From: Chthoniobacterales bacterium
GTDB taxonomy: Bacteria; Verrucomicrobiota; Verrucomicrobiia; Chthoniobacterales; UBA10450
DNA: 8,865 nt
Direction: 5' to 3'
NCBI GenBank assembly: GCA_013697015.1
Contig: JACCXL010000363.1
Location: 1-8,865 of the forward strand
Part shown: piece by piece, positions 1 through 6,293 of the stretch
Layout of the letters: every line of letters starts with the position of its first letter
Numbering within the stretch: position 1 is the stretch's first letter
The notes under the pieces: model-generated
Database searches by the model: none
The model's input: the letters and a program-made list of their open reading frames with translations, nothing else
Told to the model about the DNA's origin: nothing
Position numbers and translations under genes: made by a program

Positions 1-205
1 CGAACGCCCACGCACAAACCACGGCGATGGGAAAACCGACGATCGCGAGCAGAACGACCAGCCTAACGACCGAGTTGGGAATGTCGAAAAAGGGAAAGAC
101 CTGCGTCGCGACCTGGATGAGCAACCAGGCCACGACGACGTAGGCGACTGCGACGCTGTATACACGGCGCCGTTTCAGCTCGGCGAAGAAGCTCTTGTAA
201 TCCAC
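1..205 (-). CDS. N-terminus of TolB-like/adenylate-cyclase-type membrane protein (partial)
   Basis: Sixty-eight codons read leftwards from a GTG at 205-203 and run off the left edge. The start reads VDYKSFFAELKRRRVYSVAV, then VVAWLLIQVATQVFPFFDIP, then a second hydrophobic stretch ending in VCAWAF. This pattern (FFxELKRRxVY, WLLIQVAxxVFPxF, a second TM with GFPxAxxxAWxF) is the membrane-anchoring N-terminus I know from large proteins annotated as adenylate cyclase, TolB-like or FlgO-like, often followed by TPR repeats. Two TM helices are predicted at about residues 17-37 and 46-66. GTG is chosen because an in-frame TAA lies nine codons upstream and no ATG, GTG or TTG start lies between. No Shine-Dalgarno sequence is visible at the usual spacing. 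The catalytic or TPR part lies outside the window, so its activity cannot be judged. Confidence 0.82.
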   Translation of the reverse strand, partial: MDYKSFFAELKRRRVYSVAVAYVVVAWLLIQVATQVFPFFDIPNSVVRLVVLLAIVGFPIAVVCAWAF

Positions 206-290
206 GGCGCGCGCTCGAAGAGAGGCCCTTTACCGTAGCCTGTCGATTAAAATTCGCGTTGGCCATATCTCGATGTTCGCAAAAGGGTTA

Positions 291-656
291 TTAATCTTCT
301 TCCAAGCCGCCGCTGGGGCCAACTGGTGGACTGGATCGCTTTGCTGCATCCAGAACAACCGGACTTACTCGCTCGTTGAGAGCGGTCAGAAGAGCCGGAG
401 CGAGCGGCGAAAACGCGTGCAAGTAATCCACATCGAGCGCTTCCAGAAGCTGCCACGTGCTGTCTGCGAGAGTTTCTCCTCGATGCGGTAACAGATGCCA
501 TCTTCGTCCGCCCCACGCGCCATCAGCGCAATCGATGATTCTATCGACAAGTTCATCGAAGCATGGTGAGGCTGAGGGAAACGAAATGCCGTCGAAGAGG
601 AAACCATGCCGCGTCGGTCGGTTTCGTACGAAAATGCTGTACGTCTGGCGGGTCAT
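291..656 (-). CDS. Orphan ORF of about 121 aa, possible truncated N-terminal domain of a larger protein
   Basis: This ORF starts at ATG 656-654 (a GTG directly upstream, 659-657, is an alternative) and stops at TAA 293-291. The translation looks protein-like: TYSIFVRNRPTRHGFLFD, CFDELVDRIID, WGGRRWHLLPHRGETLAD, WQLLEALDVDYLHAFSPL, LNERVSPVVLD, then a low-complexity tail ending GGLEED. The order (short beta strand with FLFD or LVD, helix, WGGR, then P, then a WxLLExxDxDYxxxxxPL segment) resembles from memory the first domain of large, poorly characterised proteins found in variable genomic regions. Here it stops right after that domain, so it may be a remnant or a small stand-alone protein. 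It lies 134 bp downstream of tRNA-Tyr on the same strand. I do not know its function. No TM segment, catalytic motif or clear ribosome binding site is visible. Confidence 0.42.
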   Translation of the reverse strand: MTRQTYSIFVRNRPTRHGFLFDGISFPSASPCFDELVDRIIDCADGAWGGRRWHLLPHRGETLADSTWQLLEALDVDYLHAFSPLAPALLTALNERVSPVVLDAAKRSSPPVGPSGGLEED

Positions 657-789
657 CACGCTATCGTCATGCCACAGTAGGCCGGAACTGGCAGTCGTGC
701 CGGTGGCTCCGACTTAACGCTCTATCGCGTCGGAAACTTGTCGGACAAATTCACACCGGTTTCGGATTGTGCGATACTGTGCGAAAGCG

Positions 790-872
790 TGGGCAGGGTT
801 GGATTCGAACCAACGAAGGCGTAAGCCAGCGGATTTACAGTCCGCCCCGTTTGGCCACTTCGGTACCTACCC
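790..872 (-). tRNA. tRNA-Tyr (anticodon GUA)
   Basis: The minus strand gives an 83-nt class II tRNA with a 5' end at 872. The acceptor strands are GGGTAGG and CCTGCCC, pairing over seven positions with one T-G wobble, followed by discriminator A at 790. The D arm region reads TACCGAAGTGGCCAAACGG. The anticodon stem-loop GGACTGTAAATCC places anticodon GTA at 838-836. A long variable arm follows (GCTGGCTTACGCCTTCG), and then the T arm GTTGGTTCGAATCCAAC. GUA anticodon plus long variable arm identifies tyrosine. The 3' CCA is not encoded (the sequence continues CGC), so it must be added after transcription. Confidence 0.97.
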
Positions 873-885
873 GTGGGCGCGAGCG

Positions 886-916
886 ATCATATAGGCTCGC
901 CCTGTGCACGCCGCAA
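886..916 (-). promoter_or_regulatory. Probable sigma70-type promoter of tRNA-Tyr
   Basis: Upstream of the tRNA on the minus strand lies TATATGAT (893-886), giving either TATATG or TATGAT as a -10 box. TTGCGG (916-911) sits 17 nt before TATATG. TATGAT ends 13 nt before the mature tRNA 5' end, which leaves room for a leader of only a few bases. The -35 box matches the consensus weakly (3 of 6), so the -10 box carries most of the support. Confidence 0.5.
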
Positions 917-963
917 GTCACCATTGCCCCGGCGTTTTTTGGAACGATGAAGCTCCCGATGCG

Positions 964-2157
964 CTATGAAGCGTGCCCGAAAAACTGCGCGATTGATTGG
1001 ACCACGTAGCGTTGCTGCTCTCGCGCCAGGCCCGGAAAGATGGGAAGCGCGAGCGTCTCGCGCGCGGCGCGCTCCGTCTCCGGCAGGTCCCCAGCGCGGT
1101 AGTCCAAATAGGCGAAGCATTTCTGCTCGTGCAGCCCGACCGGGTAATAAATTGCGGTACCGATCTCGCTGCGAGAAAGCTGCTCGCGTAATTCGTCGCG
1201 ACGCGGCGTGCGTATCACATACTGATGATAAATGTGATGATTGGTTGCGCCACTCTCTCGAAATGGCTCGAGCGGCAGAGAGACGTAGGCCGCCAGGTCG
1301 TAACGCTGGAATTCTTCGCGATAAAAATCCGCTGCCGCGCGGCGCGCTGCGGACCAGGCGTCCAGGCAAGGCAATTTCACATTCAGAATGGCAGCCTGGA
1401 TCTCATCGAGCCGGAAATTGCCGCCGATGAAGTGGTGGTAGTAACGCGGCTCCATCCCGTGCTGCCGACAAACCCGAAGCGCCTGCGCGAATTGGCCGTC
1501 GCGACAAATCACCATCCCGGCGTCCCCGGCGGCGCCAAGATTCTTGGACGGATAGAAGCTAAAATAACCGACTTCCCCCATCGTACCTGCCTGCGCCACG
1601 CCTTCAGGAAGCGGGCACTGCGCGCCGATCGCCTGCGCTGCGTCTTCGATGACGCGGAGATGATGCGTCCGGCCGATCGCCAGCAATGCGGCCATGTTGC
1701 AGCACAACCCAAACAGATGAACCGGCACAATCGCCCGAATTGTGTTGCCATCCGCATCGACGGGTCTGCCTTCACCGTCTGCTCCTTTATCCGCGAGAAA
1801 GCGTTCGACCGCCTCGGGCGACAAGTTGAACGTGTCCGGATCGATATCGACGAAGATCGGTTTCGCTCCCACTCGCGCGATGCATCCTGCGGTTGCGAAA
1901 AAAGTGTAGGCCGACGTGATCACAGCGTCGCCAGGGCCTATTTTCATCGCCATCAAAATGGCGAGGAGTGCGTCGGTCCCGGAGGAAACACCGATCGCGT
2001 GGGGCGTCCCGCAGAAAACAGCGATCGCCTTCTCAAAGCGGGCTACTTGCGGGCCCAGGATGAAATTTTGAGAGGAGAGCACTTCGTCGACTGCCGCGCG
2101 GATCGGCTCCGCCAGCGCGCGATACTCCTCGCTTAGATCCAAGAGCGGTACGCGCAT
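964..2157 (-). CDS. DegT/DnrJ/EryC1/StrS-family PLP-dependent aminotransferase
   Basis: A complete 397-residue protein, the usual length for this fold-type I family. These enzymes transfer an amino group, usually from glutamate, to keto-sugar nucleotides for lipopolysaccharide, capsule or glycan sugars; they act in the cytoplasm. Visible landmarks in order are the N-terminal VPLLDLSEEY (3-12), VSSGTDALLAIL near 58 (PLP phosphate contact), AYTFFATA (83-90), VIEDAAQAIGA with Asp172 (PLP pyridine nitrogen), and the Schiff-base lysine Lys205 in FYPSKNLGAAGDAG. They are followed by GGNFRLDEIQAAIL (245-258) and YYPVGLHEQ (337-345). A polar loop at 121-139 before RAIVPVHLFG is longer than in classic members, and the usual Gln after HLFG is Leu. 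The start matches the conserved N-terminus and lacks a Shine-Dalgarno motif. No other sugar-nucleotide gene is beside it, so the exact substrate cannot be assigned. Confidence 0.95.
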   Translation of the reverse strand: MRVPLLDLSEEYRALAEPIRAAVDEVLSSQNFILGPQVARFEKAIAVFCGTPHAIGVSSGTDALLAILMAMKIGPGDAVITSAYTFFATAGCIARVGAKPIFVDIDPDTFNLSPEAVERFLADKGADGEGRPVDADGNTIRAIVPVHLFGLCCNMAALLAIGRTHHLRVIEDAAQAIGAQCPLPEGVAQAGTMGEVGYFSFYPSKNLGAAGDAGMVICRDGQFAQALRVCRQHGMEPRYYHHFIGGNFRLDEIQAAILNVKLPCLDAWSAARRAAADFYREEFQRYDLAAYVSLPLEPFRESGATNHHIYHQYVIRTPRRDELREQLSRSEIGTAIYYPVGLHEQKCFAYLDYRAGDLPETERAARETLALPIFPGLAREQQRYVVQSIAQFFGHAS

Positions 2158-2256
2158 GCGCCGCTAAATTGGCAGCTTCGCTCTCTGCTTCAATCCCAAC
2201 TTTGTGGCCGGTTAGCTTCGTTGACCGATTCGCCCCTATCAGCTACGGTCGATGGC

Positions 2257-2442
2257 ATGTCGTTGATCCGTGGGCTCTTTTGGATCGTGCTGTTTGCCTT
2301 CTTTACCTTCTGTTTCGTGGTCCTCTTCGAATACGGAACACATGATTTCGCGAACGGATTCCAGAAGGAATTCGAACGCGTGAAAGCTTTCGCCAAAGAA
2401 GCGACGACGAAGCCGGCGAAAACCGACAAGGCGAAAAAGTAG
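2257..2442 (+). CDS. Small single-TM protein of unknown function (61 aa)
   Basis: Starting at ATG 2257, the protein opens with MSLIRGLFWIVLFAFFTFCF and contains one strong hydrophobic helix (about residues 4-25). A charged stretch then follows (FQKEFERVKAFAKEA), ending in a lysine-rich tail (TKPAKTDKAKK). The layout suggests a membrane-anchored peptide with a helical, possibly coiled-coil, soluble tail. A longer reading from TTG 2221 would add twelve polar residues before the helix; the ATG is preferred because it places the helix at the N-terminus as in similar small proteins. It diverges from the aminotransferase gene and runs into the convergent mqnD-like gene 13 bp away. I do not recognise a named family, and no function is claimed. 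Confidence 0.68.
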   Translation: MSLIRGLFWIVLFAFFTFCFVVLFEYGTHDFANGFQKEFERVKAFAKEATTKPAKTDKAKK

Positions 2443-2459
2443 CGAGCGCCTCGCGCTAC
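2434..2459 (-). terminator. Intrinsic terminator of the mqnD-like gene, shared with convergent stop codons
   Basis: On the minus strand the stop of the mqnD-like gene is followed within the same bases by GTAGCGCGAGGCGCTCGCTAC and then TTTTT (2438-2434). The stem can pair as GTAGCG with CGCTAC, or as GTAG/CTAC plus CGAG/CTCG with a GCG loop and a 2-nt bulge. The T-tract follows directly, so it is a Rho-independent terminator for leftward transcription. In the plus direction the hairpin is not followed by Ts. Both stop codons (2440-2442 and 2458-2456) lie inside the stem. Confidence 0.75.
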
Positions 2460-3328
2460 TCGACGAACTGGACCTCGACTCCGCGTTCGAGGTAGCCGCG
2501 TTCGCGAGCCGTATTCAAAAAAAGGCGGATCGCCGCGCGGCCGCTCTCGCCATAATCGCGCGTGTAATCGTTGACATACATACCGATGAACTTGCTCGCC
2601 AGGCCTTCACCCATGTCTCTCGCGTACGGCATTGAGTGACGCACCGCTTCCTCGCGATGGCTGAGTCCGAAATCGATGCTCGCGCGCATGATGGAAAGCA
2701 GATCCTGCTGAATTGAAAGCGGTATGTCTCGCCGCAGCACATTCCCGCCGAGGGGGAGCGGCAGCCCGGTCTCACGTTTCCACCATTCACCCAAGTCCAC
2801 GATCTTCGTAAACCCGGAATGTGCGTAGGTGAGCTGCCCTTCATGAATGATCAGACCAGCCGAAGCGCGGGCTGCTTTGACCGCGGCGAAAATTTCGTCA
2901 AACGGGACGACGATGAAATCAAAATCGCCCAGGTAGATTTGCAGCGCGAGATATGCGCTCGTCATCGTCCCCGGGATCGCGATGCGACGACTTCGCAGCC
3001 AAGCGCGAATCTCCTGATCTGACGCGTCCGCCGCCAGGCCAGCCGCGTCGGTAGCCACAATCATCGGGCCGTAGCCATCGCCCATGCTCGCTCCGCACGG
3101 GAGAAGCGCATAGCGTTCGCTCAGATAGGCGTAGGCATGGATCGAAATGGCAGAGATGTCTAATTCGCCCCGCAACGCGCGCTCATTCAGGGTCTGAATA
3201 TCTTCGAGCCGATGCTCAAATTGATAGCCCCGCAGATCGATTTTCTTTTCCGCCATCGCGTAGAACATGAAGGCGTCATCCGGATCAGGAGAATGCCCAA
3301 GCGTAAAAACGCGCGAATCGACTGACAT
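2456..3328 (-). CDS. mqnD: MqnD-type 1,4-dihydroxy-6-naphthoate synthase (MqnA/MqnD family)
   Basis: A complete 290-residue protein of the VitK2_biosynth (MqnA/MqnD, periplasmic-binding-protein-like) family. MqnD converts cyclic dehypoxanthine futalosine to 1,4-dihydroxy-6-naphthoate in the futalosine route to menaquinone; it is cytoplasmic. Landmarks are LGHSPDPDDAFMFYA (10-24), DIQTLNERALRGELDISAIS (43-62), MGDGYGPMIVA (82-92), AIPGTMTSAYLALQ (117-130), VVPFDEI (140-146), and LIIHEGQLTY (159-168). His162 in the last motif corresponds to the histidine proposed as catalytic base in MqnD. LPLPLGGNVLRRD (189-201) follows. No signal peptide is present, consistent with a biosynthetic enzyme rather than a transporter binding protein. 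The symbol is the best fit, but MqnA and related subgroups share this fold and no other mqn gene is in the window. The ATG is preceded by no Shine-Dalgarno motif. It diverges from parB. Confidence 0.85.
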   Translation of the reverse strand: MSVDSRVFTLGHSPDPDDAFMFYAMAEKKIDLRGYQFEHRLEDIQTLNERALRGELDISAISIHAYAYLSERYALLPCGASMGDGYGPMIVATDAAGLAADASDQEIRAWLRSRRIAIPGTMTSAYLALQIYLGDFDFIVVPFDEIFAAVKAARASAGLIIHEGQLTYAHSGFTKIVDLGEWWKRETGLPLPLGGNVLRRDIPLSIQQDLLSIMRASIDFGLSHREEAVRHSMPYARDMGEGLASKFIGMYVNDYTRDYGESGRAAIRLFLNTARERGYLERGVEVQFVE

Positions 3329-3366
3329 GATGCGCGCACGCTAGCTGTGAGCGCCCTGGCCCGCAA

Positions 3367-3413
3367 CGCGCCTGCCGGGCGCGACTGGTTGCAGTTTGCG
3401 TTGGCAGAGCCAA
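3367..3413. promoter_or_regulatory. Divergent mqnD/parB spacer with two inverted repeats
   Basis: The 104-bp spacer between the divergent mqnD-like and parB starts carries a GC-rich inverted repeat, CGCGCC-TGCCG-GGCGCG (3367-3383). A second is TTGGC-AGA-GCCAA (3401-3413), which ends 19 bp before the parB ATG. Neither is followed by a T-tract, so they are not terminators. TTGGCnnnGCCAA has the shape of a small operator. No confident -35/-10 pair was seen for either gene. Confidence 0.3.
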
Positions 3414-3432
3414 TCCGATAGCCTGCGTGCGG

Positions 3433-4320
3433 ATGGCAAAATCGGTTCTGGGCAAAGGTCTTGGCGCGTTGATCAGCGCTCAGCCGTCACTCACGCGCAT
3501 TGACGCCGAGCCCGGCGAAAGAATTCAGCAGGTGCCGCTGGAGAGTATCGTGCCGAGCCCGTTGCAGCCGCGGAAGGATTTCCCACGCGACGCGTTGCTG
3601 GAGTTGGTCGATTCCATTCGCCAACAGGGGATCATCCAGCCGCTCATCGTTCGCCATGTAGAAGGAAAGAACGAGTTGATCGCGGGCGAACGCCGTTGGC
3701 GCGCCGCTCAGGAAGCGGGACTGGTCGAGGTACCGGTTATCGCTCGCCGGGCCACTGACCTCGAGGTGCTCGAACTCGCGTTGATCGAGAATCTGCAGCG
3801 CGCCGATCTCAATCCAATCGAGGAAGCGCAGGCTTACGCGCGACTCGCGGGTGAATTTGGTATGCGGCAGGAAGACATCGCCAGCAAAGTCGGGCGTAGC
3901 CGTGCGGCCGTGGCCAATTCGATGCGCCTGCTCGATTTGCATTTGCAAATTCAATCCTGGATCACGCAAAACCTGCTCAGCGTTGGTCACGCCAAGGTCT
4001 TGCTCGCATTAAAATCGCAGGAAGAACAACAGGCGGTGGCGGAGACTGTTCTCCGCCGTAGTGCCACGGTGCGGGACACGGAGCGGCTCGTCGCCCGACA
4101 ACTCGGCACTGCGCGACCTCGTCGTAAGCGGCACCATCTCGCCACCACCGTCACTTCAGCCGCTTTGGAGGACTTGCAAAATCGTCTGCAACAGCATCTC
4201 GGGACGCGGGTCACGCTGCATCACGGCGACAAACGCGGCCGCATTGAGATCGAGTACTATGGGAATGACGACCTGCAGCGCGTGCTGAGCGCTCTCGGCC
4301 TCCCGGCGAGCGAGGCGTAG
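3433..4320 (+). CDS. parB: Chromosome-partitioning protein ParB/Spo0J
   Basis: ParB is a CTP-dependent DNA clamp that loads at parS sites near the origin and works with ParA to segregate the chromosome. From ATG 3433 the protein is 295 residues, typical for chromosomal ParB. It begins MAKSVLGKGLGALI, the short basic N-terminus that contacts ParA. The N-terminal CTP-binding domain shows box I (SPLQPRKDF, SIRQQGIIQPLIVR), box II with GERRWRA at 85-91, and box III LIENLQRADLNPIEEAQAY from about 117. A helix-turn-helix follows (QEDIASKVGRSRAAVANSMR, about 146-165), then the C-terminal dimerisation region (about 243-290). A GTG six bases upstream (3427) is an alternative start; the ATG gives the standard N-terminus. 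No parA is adjacent and no canonical parS palindrome was found in the window. The next gene begins 22 bp downstream. Confidence 0.97.
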   Translation: MAKSVLGKGLGALISAQPSLTRIDAEPGERIQQVPLESIVPSPLQPRKDFPRDALLELVDSIRQQGIIQPLIVRHVEGKNELIAGERRWRAAQEAGLVEVPVIARRATDLEVLELALIENLQRADLNPIEEAQAYARLAGEFGMRQEDIASKVGRSRAAVANSMRLLDLHLQIQSWITQNLLSVGHAKVLLALKSQEEQQAVAETVLRRSATVRDTERLVARQLGTARPRRKRHHLATTVTSAALEDLQNRLQQHLGTRVTLHHGDKRGRIEIEYYGNDDLQRVLSALGLPASEA

Positions 4321-4342
4321 GGCCGCGCAAACGAACTGCGCG

Positions 4343-5269
4343 ATGGAGCGAGGCGCCGCAGCCAAATTCATTGTGATGGCGGCATTGAGCGGAATGATTG
4401 GCTGCGAGTCGAAGGTGGCCACAGCGGTTCCTCCCCCAGCGCACATTTGGGAGGAGTTTTCGGGAGAAAAAGCCCTCGAGCACGTTCGTCGTATGCTTGA
4501 TTTCGGTCCGCGACCACCGGGTTCGAACGCGCTCGAAAAATCCCGCGCCTACATCACTGCGCAGCTCGAAAGTTCGGGCTGGAAAGTGACGCGGCAGGCG
4601 TTCGAGGACGACACCCCCGTAGGAAAAGTGCACTTCGTGAATTTGATCGCGACCTTCGCGTCCAGGAAGACCAGCGGCGATCCTCTTTTTCTCGTCTGTT
4701 CGCATTACGACACGAAGACCTTCGAAACGGTTGAGTTCGTTGGAGCCAATGATGGTGGCTCCAGCACTGGCGCCCTTTTGGAGCTGGCGCGTGTACTTAG
4801 CCGGGACCCGGCGCTGGCAGCGCGCATCGAGCTCGTCTGCTTCGATGGGGAAGAAGCGTACGAAAGTTTTACGGAGACGGATGGCCTGTATGGGAGTCGC
4901 TATTTTGCCAGGCAGCTGGTGGCGGAAAACAAGGTGCGGAATTTTCGCGGCGGAATCTTGTGGGACATGATCGGCGATCGTGATCTCACGATTACCCTGC
5001 CGCCAGATTCTCCATCGCAACTCGCCGACGGAATTTTCGCGGCGGCGCAAACACTCGATCTTCGCCAGCATTTTACTTACTTCCGCGGCGGAATCACCGA
5101 CGATCATACACCCTTGAACTCCGCCGGAATTCCCACGATCGACCTTATCGATTTCGATTACCCGCCGTGGCACACAGCTGGTGACACAATCGATAAGCTG
5201 AGCGCAGCCAGTCTGCAGACCGTTGGCAGGGTCACCGCCTTTTATCTTTCAGAACTGGCGTTCAAATGA
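4343..5269 (+). CDS. M28-family metallopeptidase-like lipoprotein, glutaminyl-peptide cyclotransferase type
   Basis: A 308-residue exported protein. The N-terminus has a hydrophobic segment ending in a lipobox-like SGMIGC, placing lipidated Cys21 at a lipoprotein signal cleavage site and suggesting membrane anchoring. The M28 core shows CSHYDTK (119-125, His121), FVGANDGGSSTGALLELAR (132-150, metal ligand Asp137), CFDGEEAY with Glu170/Glu171, GLYGSRYFA (181-189), WDMIGD (207-212), DDHTPLNSAGIPTIDLIDF (253-271), and PPWHTAGDTIDKLS with His277. The Asp137/Glu171/His277 set, together with FVGAxD, DGEEA, LYGSR and DDHxPL, matches glutaminyl cyclase (Zn ligands Asp159/Glu202/His330 in human QC) better than generic aminopeptidases. 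Glutaminyl cyclase turns N-terminal Gln into pyroglutamate. A true peptidase activity cannot be excluded. Its stop overlaps the start of the prolyl isomerase, so the two are probably translationally coupled. Confidence 0.88.
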   Translation: MERGAAAKFIVMAALSGMIGCESKVATAVPPPAHIWEEFSGEKALEHVRRMLDFGPRPPGSNALEKSRAYITAQLESSGWKVTRQAFEDDTPVGKVHFVNLIATFASRKTSGDPLFLVCSHYDTKTFETVEFVGANDGGSSTGALLELARVLSRDPALAARIELVCFDGEEAYESFTETDGLYGSRYFARQLVAENKVRNFRGGILWDMIGDRDLTITLPPDSPSQLADGIFAAAQTLDLRQHFTYFRGGITDDHTPLNSAGIPTIDLIDFDYPPWHTAGDTIDKLSAASLQTVGRVTAFYLSELAFK

Positions 5270-6198
5270 GCACTGCGGCTCGAGTCGCCATCTTGTCAGT
5301 GCTCGCCGCTGTGGCGGGACTCGGAAGTGGCGAGCTGATTTTTCGGGCACCGGTCTGCCGCGATGTGCTCGGTCGTTTTTTTCTGCGCGGAAAGCTGCTG
5401 GCGCTGGCTGGTGGCGCTGGCATCTACGAATCGGATATTTCGTCGAGCGATCCCGCTGCGCTCCGGTCGGCTATCATTGCCGCGAATTTGCGCTACGCCG
5501 CCCGCGCGGAGCGGATCGATCCGGGTCGGGTCGAGGAGGAATGTAAAATTTTGCGCGCGCAGTTTGGTGACGAAGCGCTTTTCAGACGCGCCCTGAAGAC
5601 GAGCGGTTTGTCACCTGACGAGTTCGTAACGCTCGTCGCAAATCAGCTTCGAGAGCTGCAATGGTTGGAAAAACAACTGCCATCATCGGAGCCGACCGAT
5701 GCAATGTGCGAGGCTTACTTTCAGGCACATCCCGACCAATTCATGCTCCCGGCTCGCTTCCGCGCGCGTCATTTATTCCTCGCCGCTCCCGACGGAACTG
5801 CGCCTGAAATCGCGGAATCCAAAGCGCAATTGATCGACCGCCTTTGGAGCGAGCTGGAGCGCGGTGCGGATTTCGCGCAGCTCGCGGCGCAGTCGTCCGA
5901 AGACGAGGCCACGAAAAGCCGTGGCGGCGATTTGGGGTTCTTCTCCAGTGCGCAGATGCCAGGCGAGTTTATCGAGAAAATAGCGGACCTGCGCACCGCC
6001 GGTCGCACCCGCCCTTTCCGCTCTCATCTCGGCTTCCACATCGTCGAACTCACGAACGTGTCGGCGCCGCGCGAGATGGGGTTTAAAGAGGCGCGGCGTG
6101 AAATCGAAGAGGAGGTGACGAGCGTTGCGCGTGCTTTCGAGGCGGCCCGCGTTTCTGAAAAACTCTCTGGCCCGCAGTTTCGAGGAATTAAGCTCTAG
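5266..6198 (+). CDS. Exported parvulin-type peptidyl-prolyl cis-trans isomerase
   Basis: A 310-residue protein starting at the ATG of an ATGA overlap with the preceding stop. Residues 6-25 form a signal peptide or membrane anchor (VAILSVLAAVAGLGSGELIF), which places it in the envelope. Residues about 60-160 are a helical chaperone-like region of SurA/PrsA type, with an N-terminal segment and a YFQAHPDQF linker. The PpiC/rotamase domain spans about 165-263. It shows RARHLFL (His169), LERGADFAQLAAQSSED, SRGGDLGFFSSAQMPGEF and HLGFHIVEL with His258, the conserved parvulin pattern. A charged helical tail follows. Parvulins of this layout speed proline isomerisation and fold secreted or outer-membrane proteins. 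It lacks the second rotamase domain of E. coli SurA, so no gene name is given. The upstream partner is an exported lipoprotein enzyme, which suits a joint role in protein maturation. Confidence 0.88.
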   Translation: MSTAARVAILSVLAAVAGLGSGELIFRAPVCRDVLGRFFLRGKLLALAGGAGIYESDISSSDPAALRSAIIAANLRYAARAERIDPGRVEEECKILRAQFGDEALFRRALKTSGLSPDEFVTLVANQLRELQWLEKQLPSSEPTDAMCEAYFQAHPDQFMLPARFRARHLFLAAPDGTAPEIAESKAQLIDRLWSELERGADFAQLAAQSSEDEATKSRGGDLGFFSSAQMPGEFIEKIADLRTAGRTRPFRSHLGFHIVELTNVSAPREMGFKEARREIEEEVTSVARAFEAARVSEKLSGPQFRGIKL

Positions 6199-6218
6199 CG
6201 CGAAAGCGACGCGCTGAG
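6193..6218. other. Hairpin at the 3' end of the prolyl isomerase gene
   Basis: CTC-T-AGCGCG (6193-6202) can pair with CGCGCT-GAG (6210-6218) across an AAAGCGA loop, with one bulged T. It forms about nine base pairs starting at the stop codon. No T-tract follows, so it is not a standard intrinsic terminator. It may slow decay from the 3' side or mark an operon boundary before the 95-bp gap to the next gene. Confidence 0.3.
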
Positions 6219-6293
6219 TTCCGGGTTTGCATGCCCTCCCGTTTGCCGTGATTTTGCTCCGCGGATGAAAGGCTTCTTTACTGCCCGAACAAA

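Noticed and set aside
206..290. Promoter for the leftmost gene (TTTAAT on the minus strand)
   Set aside because: No acceptable -35 element lies at 16-18 bp; an AT-rich hexamer alone is not enough.
740..789. Possible terminator downstream of tRNA-Tyr, including TTGTCGGACAA
   Set aside because: The arms are five bases with almost no loop and no T-tract follows; it cannot be supported as a terminator.
563..1009. Plus-strand ORF of 148 aa containing a GWIRTNEGVSQRIYSPPRLATSVP-type segment
   Set aside because: It is the antisense translation of tRNA-Tyr, a well-known source of false gene calls.
1225..2136. Plus-strand ORF of 303 aa
   Set aside because: It is antisense to the aminotransferase, has Arg/His/Cys-rich composition and no family motif; it comes from GC-rich codon bias.
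2306..2320. TGTTTCGTGG resembling one half of a parS site
   Set aside because: It lacks the palindromic partner TGAAACA and lies inside the coding sequence of the small TM protein.
4211..5173. Minus-strand ORF of 320 aa
   Set aside because: It is antisense to parB and the glutaminyl-cyclase-like gene, whose motifs are unmistakable.
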